A stretch of 64,000 nucleotides of DNA, taken from assembly GCA_033030425.1 (NCBI GenBank), contig JAUFSD010000008.1:682001-746000 (forward strand), given 5' to 3'. The notes under the pieces were generated by a model. That model did no database searches. It worked only from the letters and a program-made list of their open reading frames with translations, and had not been told where the DNA came from. A program made the translations under genes and the position numbers. This DNA is from Verpa conica (lineage: Eukaryota > Ascomycota > Pezizomycetes > Pezizales > Morchellaceae). This document shows positions 48,579 to 59,804 of the stretch, one piece after another. The first letter of the stretch is position 1. Every line of letters starts with the position of its first letter.

Positions 48579-51152
48579 ATGAATAAATATCTCGAAGGGT
48601 TACAAGGAATCTCGTCTGAAGGCTTTGTCTCTGGCCACTCTGATTTTCCGCAGTGCCCCACCACCCTACAAAAAGACCAGTCAGTAGATTTGTGTCCTCG
48701 CTTTGGAATTGATCAAGCCACCGAGACAGATCTCCAGCAAAGAAATCGCCAAGGGCTTGCTTCAATGGACCCAAAATGGAATAAAAATACAGACCCTGAA
48801 CGTTTCCAGCCCCAGTGCCACACAGAGATTATTTCCAAACCACCGCCACAAGCCCAACAGATGCCCACCAGCCAAAAATATTCCAATGAGGGGTGGGCTC
48901 GAATCAAGAAATATAGATTAGAGCAGCAAAAAAAATCAGGGATGCCCAAGACAGTCACTACGGCAGCTAAGCCCCAGGAACGATGGAGAAATAGTACTTC
49001 TGCTACTCAGATTCAACAGTCGCAAGCAGGAACTCAGAATCAAAGCTTTCAAGCGGCTCAGACATCGCAGAGGAGAGTTAGGGGAGGTATGTGCCCTCTT
49101 CGTTCTGCTCATACTCTCCAAGAACCACAGAAAGAGACATATGAAGCAATTTCTGTTCCTGTTACTCCTCCAGTACCAATGTGGTCCACGAGGGAGCCTC
49201 AAGGAGCACTCAGCCCAGTACCTCCAGATATCAAAGTTCCAAGGCCCCAGACACTCCAGAATGATACTATAGGAGGTACTTCCACTCCTTCTTTTTCTCT
49301 TCCTCCCTCGACCTCCACCTTCGAACACCATCAACTTGTCCTGGAGCACCTACCAGCTGCAACCCAGTATAGAGATGCTGGTTGGAGAAGCCGGCCAGAA
49401 AACCGGATGCCTTCTCTAAAATACAGGCCTCCTAGCCCTAATCGCACTTTAATTACCCAAGTTGGACAGAGATCTCAGAATAAACCCAGGCTCTCAGGAA
49501 CTCAGCATTCTAGGCCACTGCCTCCTGGTCCTATTTTTAACCAGCGGGCGGCTCCTACTAAAGTTCTATATCCTGGAGCCCAGAAATCATCAGGAGATGA
49601 ACGGCCTCCTTGTTCTCTAAAGAGATCCATCGAGGCTGAGCAGACATCCACCAAATATAGAGCTCTTGAACGAGAACAATCATCTACAGGGCCGTCACAG
49701 CCCGGCCAGAATTCCCCTTCATCTCTTTCTCTTGCTGGTAATGGGGCTACTCAGTTCAGATACAGTGTTGGCATGCCCCACGAAACTAAAAACACTAATG
49801 AAAATAGATTGGCACCTCCGCTTCTTTCTCATAGTAGTGCTGTGCCAAGGGACTACACTTCATTCGCCAAGTATCAACAGCCTTATCCAGAAATTCTCCG
49901 CCCAAGGCCGTTGCCCTCTCCTATCAAAGACGGAGACCTTGAACGGCAAAAGCACCTTTCAGGGATCTCAAAAGCCAGCCAGCCTACGCTACCTCGTTCT
50001 TCCGCTGCTAATGAAACTACCCATGGTAGATATAGTAGTGATATCTGCAAAGAAACACTATACCCTGGTCAACATGCATCTGCATCAGCTGGATACACGT
50101 ATTCTACAGGAAAAGGAACTGCTTCTCCGTATTTCACTCTTAATGAGACCATGAAAATGGAGAATTCTTCCATTAGGTACCAAAAACCTCGTCTAGAAGC
50201 CCTTCGCTCTAGGGTTCCACCACCACCACCACCACAAATTCCAACTCCGCTCCCAACTCCAGTTTTAACCCATAATACACCCTACAAAAATGAATTCAAA
50301 GTGTCTTCTATCCGTAAATATCGTCCATCCTTCGTCGGTCGATCTCATCCTGCATTCGCTTTGACCAGTGCAATATTATCCCCTCAGTCCGCTTCTATCG
50401 TTGGTGCCAACCAAAAATTTGCTGCAAACCAGGAGGTTAAACTCCTCAACCCTCCAAAAAACCCTACCTACGGCCTCGGTAGTTCTAGGGGAGGTAGTGG
50501 GCTTGCTGAGCTCGTCTCTAATGAGAATGAACCCCAACATATTTTTAACGAGGGAAATCTCCAGCGGTGCATAAAAACCGAGATTAATTACCAGGAAATG
50601 CGTAAGATACGGGAGGAAAATATGCGGCAGGAAGAGGAACGCGTGAGAATGCGACGCCATCAGGTACAAGAGTGGGGGAGTTTCGATAATCCTCTGGATG
50701 TGGATACATATAACTTTGTCACAGTACCCGTTAAAAGGGCTTTGGAAATTCAAGAGGAACAGATGGTATTGAGAAATGATGATATTAATTTTGGTAAAGA
50801 CGAGATGATGCCTCCCTCCGCGCATATCCATATACGACCTGAGCCTGAAATGGTCTTCACTAAACAGGTCGAGGTTCCAGCGGGCTACCTTACCTGGGAT
50901 TCGCCAGTTATCACACTTGACTACAATAATCATCTCGCCGGAGAGGAGAATCCACCGGTAATACACGGCTTTAGTGATACGAATATCGCAGGGTCCGGAC
51001 GTATGGGAGATATTCGGTTCTGGTTAAGTGTAGCCATGAGGAACAAGGAAAATGAGGGAGGGATGGAGGTAGAGAATACACTAGAGGGTATTTATAAAGG
51101 AAGGATGAGTTGTAAGGTGGGGTGTAGGAGAGATGCTAATGATGGAATTTGA
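48579..51152 (+). CDS. Orphan protein, 857 residues, intronless, Pro/Ser/Gln-rich
   Basis: I do not recognise this family. One frame stays open for 2.6 kb; the first in-frame ATG after the upstream stop is 48579. About residues 1-680 are disordered-looking and rich in Pro, Ser, Gln and Arg, with a proline run (VPPPPPPQIPTPLPTPV) near residue 550. A short motif of basic-Tyr-(R/Q) recurs (KKYRLEQ, LKYRPPS, TKYRALE, AKYQQPY, IRYQKPR, RKYRPSF). About residues 670-705 look like a charged helix (MRKIREENMRQEEERVRMRR). The last ~150 residues are less biased and could fold (EVPAGYLTWDSPVITLDYNNH). It lacks introns while most neighbours have three or more. No signal peptide or membrane span. A nuclear or scaffold role would be only a guess. 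Confidence 0.75.
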   Translation: MNKYLEGLQGISSEGFVSGHSDFPQCPTTLQKDQSVDLCPRFGIDQATETDLQQRNRQGLASMDPKWNKNTDPERFQPQCHTEIISKPPPQAQQMPTSQKYSNEGWARIKKYRLEQQKKSGMPKTVTTAAKPQERWRNSTSATQIQQSQAGTQNQSFQAAQTSQRRVRGGMCPLRSAHTLQEPQKETYEAISVPVTPPVPMWSTREPQGALSPVPPDIKVPRPQTLQNDTIGGTSTPSFSLPPSTSTFEHHQLVLEHLPAATQYRDAGWRSRPENRMPSLKYRPPSPNRTLITQVGQRSQNKPRLSGTQHSRPLPPGPIFNQRAAPTKVLYPGAQKSSGDERPPCSLKRSIEAEQTSTKYRALEREQSSTGPSQPGQNSPSSLSLAGNGATQFRYSVGMPHETKNTNENRLAPPLLSHSSAVPRDYTSFAKYQQPYPEILRPRPLPSPIKDGDLERQKHLSGISKASQPTLPRSSAANETTHGRYSSDICKETLYPGQHASASAGYTYSTGKGTASPYFTLNETMKMENSSIRYQKPRLEALRSRVPPPPPPQIPTPLPTPVLTHNTPYKNEFKVSSIRKYRPSFVGRSHPAFALTSAILSPQSASIVGANQKFAANQEVKLLNPPKNPTYGLGSSRGGSGLAELVSNENEPQHIFNEGNLQRCIKTEINYQEMRKIREENMRQEEERVRMRRHQVQEWGSFDNPLDVDTYNFVTVPVKRALEIQEEQMVLRNDDINFGKDEMMPPSAHIHIRPEPEMVFTKQVEVPAGYLTWDSPVITLDYNNHLAGEENPPVIHGFSDTNIAGSGRMGDIRFWLSVAMRNKENEGGMEVENTLEGIYKGRMSCKVGCRRDANDGI

Positions 51153-54047
51153 GACTACGAATTTTGTAAAGTATTTCTTTTGATTGTCTAAGTCGAATAT
51201 CGCCATTCAAGTGCTGAAGGCCAGCCTCCATAGGTATTTGGTATGGGGGTATTATTGTGCTAGAGGTGTTTTTTTGTATTCACCGGCTATTTTATCCAAT
51301 GTCACGTCTCAAAACTGTGCTCTATTCTGGGCTTTTGGTAAATGTATTTAAAACGACTTCACCGTTATATTTTATTCACAGCTTAATTTTTTATATACTT
51401 CTATTAAAATTGCGTTGTTTTTTCTTTCTTTGTTCTACTATTATTCAACTACATGTATGTTTATAAATTTCTGTGGGTTATGGTGCACCGGTTGTATATT
51501 GAATATCAGGGTGCTAGCAGTCAAGTGACGAGCGATGAAGACAACTGTTTTTCGGCTTTAGATTTATTTTTTCGTTATGTAGAGGATTACATGTAAAAAT
51601 TTGCTATTCCTGTTGAGATTTTGTCTAGGTCTGATTTTATTTCCTTGTTTGAAGGCTCTTTGGGTTATCTGGGGGTATACCAAGGGTAGTGAGGGAGAAT
51701 GAGTTGAAAAATTCCTGGATACTACTGTGGTATCCGGTATTATTTATTGAATGGTGCCTTCTATATTATGGTATATAGTAGAGGAGTGGTTGCAAATAGT
51801 GATGAGAGTACATAGGAGGATTGGTGTAAGTTAGTCTCCGTGTTCGACCCACTGTTTAGGGGTGCTAGGCAGTGTATATTTAAGTTTGTGGAATATGGCG
51901 GTAGATAAAAGTGAGAGAAGTCAATAGGTATTTAGAAGAGGTCTTATATTAGGATATAAATAGCTGAAAGCTAGGGGGAATCTGTAAATAATGAAGTCAA
52001 CACTGATCTATAAAAGGTCTAACCCTAAAAACGGACACCCATATATAAAGAGGATTTAAAGATTCTTCAAAGTCCATGATACAGTAAAGTACAAGAAAGG
52101 AAGGAAGAACCACACAGATACACGCCTATCTGACGCATAAAAAGACTGATCAGGAGTTAATAAATCTCTAAGAGGGATCCACATCAACTTCCACGTATAC
52201 ATGTATATGCTTGATATGCATGGGAATGAGCATCTAGCTGAATACATTGGTCATCAAGTCCCGACCACTATACCCCCTGGTCGTAACTACCAGGGATCTC
52301 TAAGCAGGGACTACTTGTTGCTTCGAATATTACGTAGGTATCTTTGAGTTCCTGCCCTTTATATTGAAGAAACGGCTCGATACGGCGGCGAATACGAGGA
52401 GCTTGGTTGCTTCTGAAACTCCGATTTTCGTGGCGCCTTTGAGAAGGCCCTGGCTAGTTAAGCTTTCCCACTCGCTTACCGTTGCTTGATATAAGAGGCT
52501 TATTGAGGCCTTTTTCTACAATTTGAATGTCTGAGTATTTTTTGAGAATAGAGGAGGCTTTTTACTTCTTCCCAGAGTTCTGAGAATTTGTATCTAGCAA
52601 CTACATCACAAATTCCGTACTCGTTTAGTTTAAAGATGGAGTTGAGAAAGTACTGCTACGAATCAAAGAATATTGGGGGAGGGGTGGGAATGAGTATTGT
52701 CCATTGTGTGCGTGATAATAGCTAGAAGAACCTTCTGATGTGATAGTACCAGTAGGCAAGCGTAGAATTTTCTCTTACCGTTTTTTTCTAGGGCTTAGCT
52801 ATAGAATTCTATGGGATACGTCTCCATAAATTCTAAACTGCTATCTGTTTCACTGGTGACTGTATACTATCTGTTTTGGTAACTGGTGGGTAAAATGTGG
52901 ACCCCGATATTAAAAAATCCTTCATACAATTAATTATCATGACTTTCCAGAGCAGAACTAACCTATGGATATCACCCTTACGATGCTTAGACCTGGCGGC
53001 GTTAATGTAGTTATATGCAGTTATATCCTATTATATCCTGTGATTTTGCTCCGTCTGGGAGGCTAACCGCGCTCAGCCCATGCTGGAGGAGTTCATCCCA
53101 ATCGATCGCATTAACTACATATAGTATTATTTCTATTCCCCCTGTTTACCAACAATTCCCAGAAACTCTAAATAAACCCTCGCTTAGTTTTAAATACGAG
53201 GCTTCTGTGTTGGTATCTCCTATTTGTAATGTTTCCTGGTTTCCTAGCTGGTGGAATTGCCGACGGGCGCCATGATGCAAGGTAAAGGAGAGATGCGCCT
53301 TGACGTCTCATCAACTCATTGCGCAGCCAAGTGTTACAGAGATGAACAATTCCCCGAGTCTTTCACAAGCGGTTCTATGTGTGGCGTCTGCAGGTACAGA
53401 CAGCTTCCTGTTATTGTTGGTAGACGACCCTGAAGCTTGAGCATTGCAAACCTGTGGTTGCCTCAAACCCGTTTCGGCGCGTTGGACGGACAGCCCCTGA
53501 CAGCCAATGAGATCGCTTACCATCCTGTTTAGGGTGTTTGGCGCCGCCATTATGTAGGTGCTACCAAGATCCTGGTTAGGTGCGAAACGTCAATCATCGA
53601 GACTCTGGAATAGGAATGTGCCCTTTTCTACTGGAGAAGAGTAACCTTCCCTATCCCATGCTGTATAGATGTAGGGTGAATATCGAAACTGTCTCTTGTA
53701 GACTGCTTGTAACGCTTGTTGTATCAGAAGAGTCCTCCCTACTGTCTTGGCCCGTGCGTTTCACAGCCGTGTATTTCTTTTCAATGTATTTATACCGTCG
53801 TCTTTCCAGCTTTTGTTCCCTCCTCACCACAGTGTCATTCACTTACAATTTCCCCTAGTAATCATCTTTTTGCATTCCTGTCGACCGGTTCGGCCTAAAC
53901 CTTCTTTTCTACTACCACCTTCAGTCCTCAGACACTTAATCTATCCTCTCTACAATCGATTACAAGCAGCGAGCTTCCTCTACCCACACAACCATACACA
54001 TCTCCATTTGCAGATTTAAAGAAAAACACCAAATCAAACCAATAAAA
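51153..54047. other. Gap upstream of the small secreted peptide gene
   Basis: About 2.9 kb. 51200-52300 is AT-rich, with TACATGTA at 51450, 51588 and 52198. 52300-53250 has no supported frame. 53250-53560 is distinctly GC-richer but lacks a coherent gene. From 53750 to the ATG at 54048 the plus strand is C/T-rich, then C/A-rich with ACCAAATCAAACCAATAAAA just before the start, the leader style of strongly expressed fungal genes. Confidence 0.5.
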
Positions 54048-54288
54048 ATGCAGTACATTACCATGGTCGCCCTCCTCTTCGTCGCTGCAGCCATTGCGGC
54101 ACCCGTCGCTCAGATCGCCCCTGTTGGAAGTAAGACACCAATTTAGTACTAATTCCATTCAGGTTATCTAACATTGTTTGTATCTAGACAACAACTATGG
54201 CGACGACGGTGTACCATCCAAGACAGACGGGAACGGCAAGATCATTCGTATCAGCGACGGCGCCCTCACTGCCACCGGAAAGTTGTAA
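54048..54288 (+). CDS. Small secreted peptide, 60 residues, no cysteines
   Basis: Two exons, 54048-54129 and 54188-54288, joined by a 58-base GTAAGA..CTAG intron with a split Asn codon. Residues 1-18 form a clear signal peptide: MQYITMVALLFVAAAIAA, with likely cleavage after Ala17 or Ala18. The mature ~42 residues are Gly/Asp/Asn-rich, lack Cys and lack dibasic KR sites, so it does not look like a cysteine-rich effector, hydrophobin or alpha-factor precursor. The tail RISDGALTATGKL is faintly like the PIR cell-wall repeat (QIxDGQxQAT) but lacks its cross-linking Gln. The long C/T-rich leader and A-rich Kozak-like context suggest strong expression. A cell-wall or surface peptide is my best guess. 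Confidence 0.72.
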
Positions 54289-56992
54289 ATCGACTTCACC
54301 ATTCTCCGCAGGGCCTCTTTGGAGTAGCTAATGACCCAGTCACCCTGAAACGTATAAACGAAAGGATTATAGCTTGCATTTTTATTCTCTTGTCTTTGTT
54401 GACAAGCCTTTTTGACAAATTTCTTTTACATCTTCTCAAGCCCATTTCGGCTGGACCAGGTTTTCCTATGGGCCGCCGGAACTTCATAACCCACATTATT
54501 TTTTCTTAAAGATTGAATGTCTTGTGTCATTTTTTTTTTTTTTTTGCAACTGGGTAAAAAAAAGCCCCCCCCCCTTTCTGTGTGCATGAGTACTCGCCTT
54601 TTTAGAGGAAAGCCATGATTGGATCAACTGAGAGGTTTTTTTATTTTTTATTTTTTATTTCAAAACTAGAGGTTTTATTCCTTCAGTTTTTACCACTCCC
54701 ACCTTTTCTTTTGTATCTTTTACTTTGTCACGGGTTTTTTTTTTCGAGGGACGGAATGCAAATTTTGGAGGATTAGCTATATAGGTCATATAATACAAAA
54801 CATTTGTTTTGCTGTGGATATTGGAGGGCTAAGCTTTCGTTTCGTGGATAACTAATATATATAAGGATCAATCATATAATTACAATGCTTTGAGGGGTTT
54901 GGGTTATCATATAAAACAGATCAGTTGGGGCTATAGATCAAGAGAGATTAGTTCTAGGATTAGGTATTTGAATAACTCTACCAAAGGAGAACCAAGGGGG
55001 AAAAAGGTAGTAGAAATATCTTTTCAGCTGTTTCTTGGGTCTAATTAGCGCTATAGCTCCCTTTCTCTCATCTCCAAGACGTCGTTGTGTCTAGTGGGTT
55101 TCACTGTTGGTACATATAAACACCTTATATAATTATGCGCCTAATATATCCTAATTATCTAGGGTTTGTAGCACCGCCTCACACATCTTTGCCCGCGAGA
55201 GGACGTTAAATGGATCGTTGGGTCTAGCCGCGCATCTGAGGGGGGGAAATAAATTTAAATCCAAGAATCAATATATTTATGCTCTCGCATTCTTTCTTGT
55301 AGTAGTCTACATTCAATCCATACTGCGATATTGCTAACTGCGTATTCCCTAGCCATATATTTCAAATATTATCGCCTTACTCTAATTCCTTTTTTTGTCT
55401 CACTTCCCCCGCTGCATAGTGTGGCTTATGTAGTTCCTTATTAGGAAAGGTAAAATATCAAGTGATGATATATGATCAACGCAGATATTACTTGCATCTA
55501 GACATTACCACAAATCACTCGTGGACACTCGGGAGAGGGGGCTATTTGACGTTTCCTGTAATCATTTTGTAGGAAATCCGCTCGTAATACATCAAAATCA
55601 ATGCATATATATATATATTGAAAGATGTAGCCCCTCCAATTCAAAAGGCAACAGCATAGGTCCAGGGCTTCACAGGCTCAACTGATCAACGTAAATCCCC
55701 ATAATTCAAATATTCCAATCAAGTCAATACCCAGCTAGTAGCCATATTTGTTAAACAGCTTTTCAGACAACCGCCCTGTCAGGTTTGTGCCTCTCCCTTT
55801 TGGCCGCGCGGCAATAATCTCAAATACGATAAAAATTACCATCATCGGTAGTATGAGTTACGAGTGATCTCACCCATCTTCATCTATTTTGACAATAGAT
55901 AGTAGTGCTTCACTACCAAATGACCTGGTCTCGTACTAAAGTCTATTCTGTTTTTTTTACTACGCATGCACGCACCGGAGATCTGGCACTTTTATCATTC
56001 TGGGCTTTCTTAATTCTTCCTTCTGGTATATTTCTTCAGTGGTTCTCGAATTTTCTTTGGTGAGGTCGAAAGGAGTAGAAGTACTCGGGTGTGACGGCTG
56101 TTGCTTAGAACTCCTGTTCAAAGTTGGTGTTATCATCTTCAGTTGTTGGTAGCGAAGACAAAATACTTACCTCGGACTTGTCGTGTTTCAACCGTGCAAC
56201 AAAACAGAGGTGAATGCTTGTCATCAGGGGTCATAATTGGTTACATACGGCTCTCAAATTGTAGATGACGTATTAAAAGGAACCATCCAAGCCCTTGTTC
56301 AGCTATATAGGGCATTTCAGCCCAGTTGGAGACAAACTAGTCGGTCTGCAGTCAGGCAGAGAGGAGGGGAAGGGGATGGAGAGAGAAGCCGGAGGAGAGG
56401 AGGGAGGCTGGGGCTGGGGAGAAGAGGGGAATGGGAATGAGTAGAAAGAAAAGCGGAAGTCTAGAGAATTTTACTTTGTAAGTTGTGGTTTATTTTTGTG
56501 GTCTGGGTTTTTATTATGATCCTAGTGAACTAAAACAAGGACTGACAACCCTTTAGGTACTAATAGTTACTCTAACTCTACCATAAAAATTCTAGCTGTA
56601 AAATAGATTACATACTTTGTTCTTGTTAGTTAATTCAAAGAGATTTTTTATTTCTTCAATGATGTACGTTGGGTGTGGCGCGCAGGCGTTACGGCCCACG
56701 AAAAGTCAATCCGGACTTTTGTAGTTACGTGCCCCCGTAGGCCTTTGACTAGTGCGGAGTGCGAGTACCTTAGTTTTTGGGCTCCATGTACCTGTGATTA
56801 ATTCATTTATTCATTCAGCCCAATTGGAATAAGAGGCGCTTAAATTTCCGAGTGATGACACATGATTGGCACTCCACAAACCCATCAAAATCAAATTAGA
56901 GAGAATATAAAGCAGAGTTTTATTATAATACACACATCTTCTATGCCGTATTATATCATACAACCCGTACCTCCAATATCACATCCAACATT
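54289..56992. other. Gap 3' of the secreted peptide gene
   Basis: About 2.7 kb. The first 240 bases are probably the secreted peptide's 3' untranslated region. A T16 run (54530-54545) and a C10 run (54565-54574) follow. A purine-rich GGA/GAG tract lies at about 56358-56450 on the plus strand and creates a spurious Arg/Gly frame. I see no gene. Confidence 0.5.
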
Positions 56993-59098
56993 TCAAACTG
57001 CTGAATAAACAGCTGAATTCCCCCTCCCACATGTTACCTTCTGTTCCACCTCCACCTTCCTTCCATTAACAGCCACCTTCTTTCTTGGCGTCGCTTGAAA
57101 CCTATGAACCTGATTCTTCCTCGTAAATCTTGCACTTCCAACCTCATCTCCCTTCCCGCCAATAATCCCACTTTTACGGCTCATATCACCCGTGCTACTA
57201 CTCCCTGTCATAGACCCCTTATCTATTACCATCTCAGCAACCATAGGGTCAAGAGGGGGGATATAAACAGGGACGCTAGTGTTATTCCGTTTTCCAGTTC
57301 CGAGTTGATAAAATTCGTTATTACCCCACCAGAGCACGTCAGAGCCGTAGTTGACATCGTGGGCAGGCGAAGAAGTGGAGGTTGAAGCATCGACGTTTGT
57401 GAGGTTTTGCGTAATCGCGGAGATGTGAGTTGCACCGACCGAGAGGGATGAGAGGCGGATAGGGACTACGGTGTTTATTTTGTCGTCGTCTTTAATAACT
57501 TGTTAATATATGAATGAACGAAAACATGAGTGATAATGGGTGATGGGAGAGGGGGTATACATTCGAATAGCCCACTCAGCGCTTTAACTTTTGTTGGCTG
57601 CCCTTGTACATGCGTCCATTTACCATTCCCTAGGTTCCCCCAAATCCCAGTTCCACAGCTAAATAGGTCCGCACTCACCCTTCCTGTCACGGTATCCTCT
57701 GTGTCAACACAGAAGTAACTATTCGCACCCCCTGCCTCGATCCTCCTAACCTTTGGCACATGATTTTTGCTCTCATATAGTCCTTGGAATGGTAGTAGGA
57801 TAGGTACTTGAATAGAGTTTGTTTCTGGATTATACCCGAACCCAAGCTGACCACTTGTATTGTCACCAAATGAAAATACACGCCCAGCGTCGTCGAGAAC
57901 TATAGAATGGTAATCACCGGCAGCAATTTGGGTGATTTTAAATTCAGAAAGGGCTGTAATCTCGTGGCAGGTGTCATAAGGTTTGTTAGCGGGGCGAGTT
58001 GCGAACGTGAGGTTAAGAATTCCGAGTTGGCCTTTTGTGGGGAAGTTGTATGAGGCAGCTGCGGAGAAGACGCGGCCAGCAGAGGTGAGAAGGAGGATGT
58101 GGTCGCGACCCGAGGCAATCTTTGAGACACTGGGATTGAATTAGTTCGGTATTGTCTGAGAAGAGTTACTAGGGACAACCTTTCGAAGTATCCTAGTTCA
58201 GGCTTTAGTATGCGGTATGAGACTTTGGATTCCGAGGATATTCCAGGGATCCAAGACGGTTCAGAGGGTTTGACACCCTCGGCTTGGTCTTTCTTTGACA
58301 TTGGAAGACTATATATCTTGCCATCTTTCGAGAGGGCAAAGACTCTGTCTCCGGAAATTTCAACGGAGGTGACATTTTTGCCTGTTAGTGTTTTCTCTGG
58401 CTCTTTGATATTTGATGCATATCCGACTCCCCATTGAAGGAGGTCCCCTTTTTCGTTTATGGCGACTAATGGGGGGCATGTTAGTGGTCGGGCTGGAATA
58501 TGGGGGAGACTCGGTGAAGGAAGGGGTTTACTTTACCCCCGATGTCACGGTCAAGTTTAAGGTCACGGAGGAGAACATTGTCGAATGCTTGAAGTCGACG
58601 GGGGCTTTTTATAAGGTCTTCGTTTGAGTCTGGAGCAACTACTCGACCACTACTAGAAATGAGATATACTCTTGGGTAGATGGGGTGAGACAAGCATACA
58701 CATTGTTTCCCCAAGCATAGACACCTGGGCTCTCCCAGCTGTTTTTCACCTACAGGGAAGTACGATATTAGAGTAGCTTCCTGTGATGTTTTTGGCAGTA
58801 TTATGCATACCTGTATATGCTGAACGCTCAATCTTGATTTTGGATCCTCGGCTGGTAAAATCTGAGTAGCTGGAGCTTCTGCCTGAACTATAGGTTCTGT
58901 TGATAATTGGTAGGCTATAAAACCACTAACCAATGCCGCAGCAAAAATTACGGTTCTATTTCTCCCAATGGAAGCACTGGCACTAGATTTAATTCTCCAC
59001 CCGGTGGAAATAGTCCTACGGTAAGCAGACCCATTACCCAAGAAATGCCGGGGGATGGTTCGTGAGATTAAATAGAGACTTGAAGTTGATTTGAACAT
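56993..59098 (-). CDS. FMP25: Mitochondrial RCC1-repeat protein Fmp25
   Basis: Six exons: 59098-58811, 58749-58700, 58652-58537, 58465-58180, 58129-57561 and 57489-56993, giving 601 residues. The N-terminus is a basic, Ser-rich presequence (MFKSTSSLYLISRTIPRHF) followed by one membrane helix (TVIFAAALVSGFIAYQLS, about residues 49-66). The rest is built of RCC1-type beta-propeller units: PGVYAWGNN, GDLLQWGVGY, SKIASGRDHILLLTSAGRVFS, QIAAGDYHSIVLDDAGRVFSFG, SCGTGIWGNLGNG and VLWWGNNEFYQLGTGKRNN. In yeast, Fmp25 is an inner-membrane protein needed for an early step of complex III assembly; I infer the same role. It is divergent from COG3 across 706 bases. Confidence 0.88.
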
Positions 59099-59804
59099 GA
59101 TTCACTAGATAAACAGTTAGGATATAATTCAATTTCTAGCTAGTAATAGCATGAATTTAGAGGAAATACCTGGGTCAGTTTACTCCCATATATACGAATG
59201 AGGTCTTTTTGTGGTGCTCGATCCTGACCTTCAGATTTTTCTTTTAAGTTGCGGATGACATCAATATTAGTTACACAAGTGTTAACCCTAGTTCTTGAAA
59301 GCTATCCGGGTAACTTAACAGAGCCTCATTTTCGTCTCGAAGGATTATGCGTCATGCAAAGAGGTCTAGCATATGAAATTGTTTGAACACGGGTCAGGTA
59401 GTGCATTTGAGGACTGACTTGGCTAGTATTAGAGAATAGACTTAATAAGAACGGCGTGCATCACCACATATCACTCGCTAGTTTTCAAACCTCTTTAAGT
59501 CTACTTAACCGCTCCACGACTATGAATACAAAATCTCCCTCTCTAAAAGGCTTGGGTATGCCTATTAGAGCGGCGGGGGTTTCCCTATAGGAGGCGGTGT
59601 TTTGAGGCTCCTTCTTGGCGCTCATCATTAGCGCTGTGTTACCTAACGCACTTCAAACCACATCGCGTGAACTTAGACCGCCAAAAAAAGTACCCCGCCA
59701 AACAACAGCTCGGCAACAGCTCGATACATAGCTATCAGAACACCTAAAATCACAGAAAAAGAAACACAAAATTCCTTTTAGGATAGAATTCCGTAACCGC
59801 AGCT
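59099..59804. promoter_or_regulatory. Divergent promoter region of FMP25 and COG3
   Basis: About 706 bases between two divergent start codons, holding both promoters. The part nearer COG3 is GC-richer. I cannot name a factor site. Confidence 0.5.

Noticed and set aside
56237..56440. An Arg/Gly-rich frame on the plus strand
   Set aside because: It is produced by a GGA/GAG purine tract and has no coding features.
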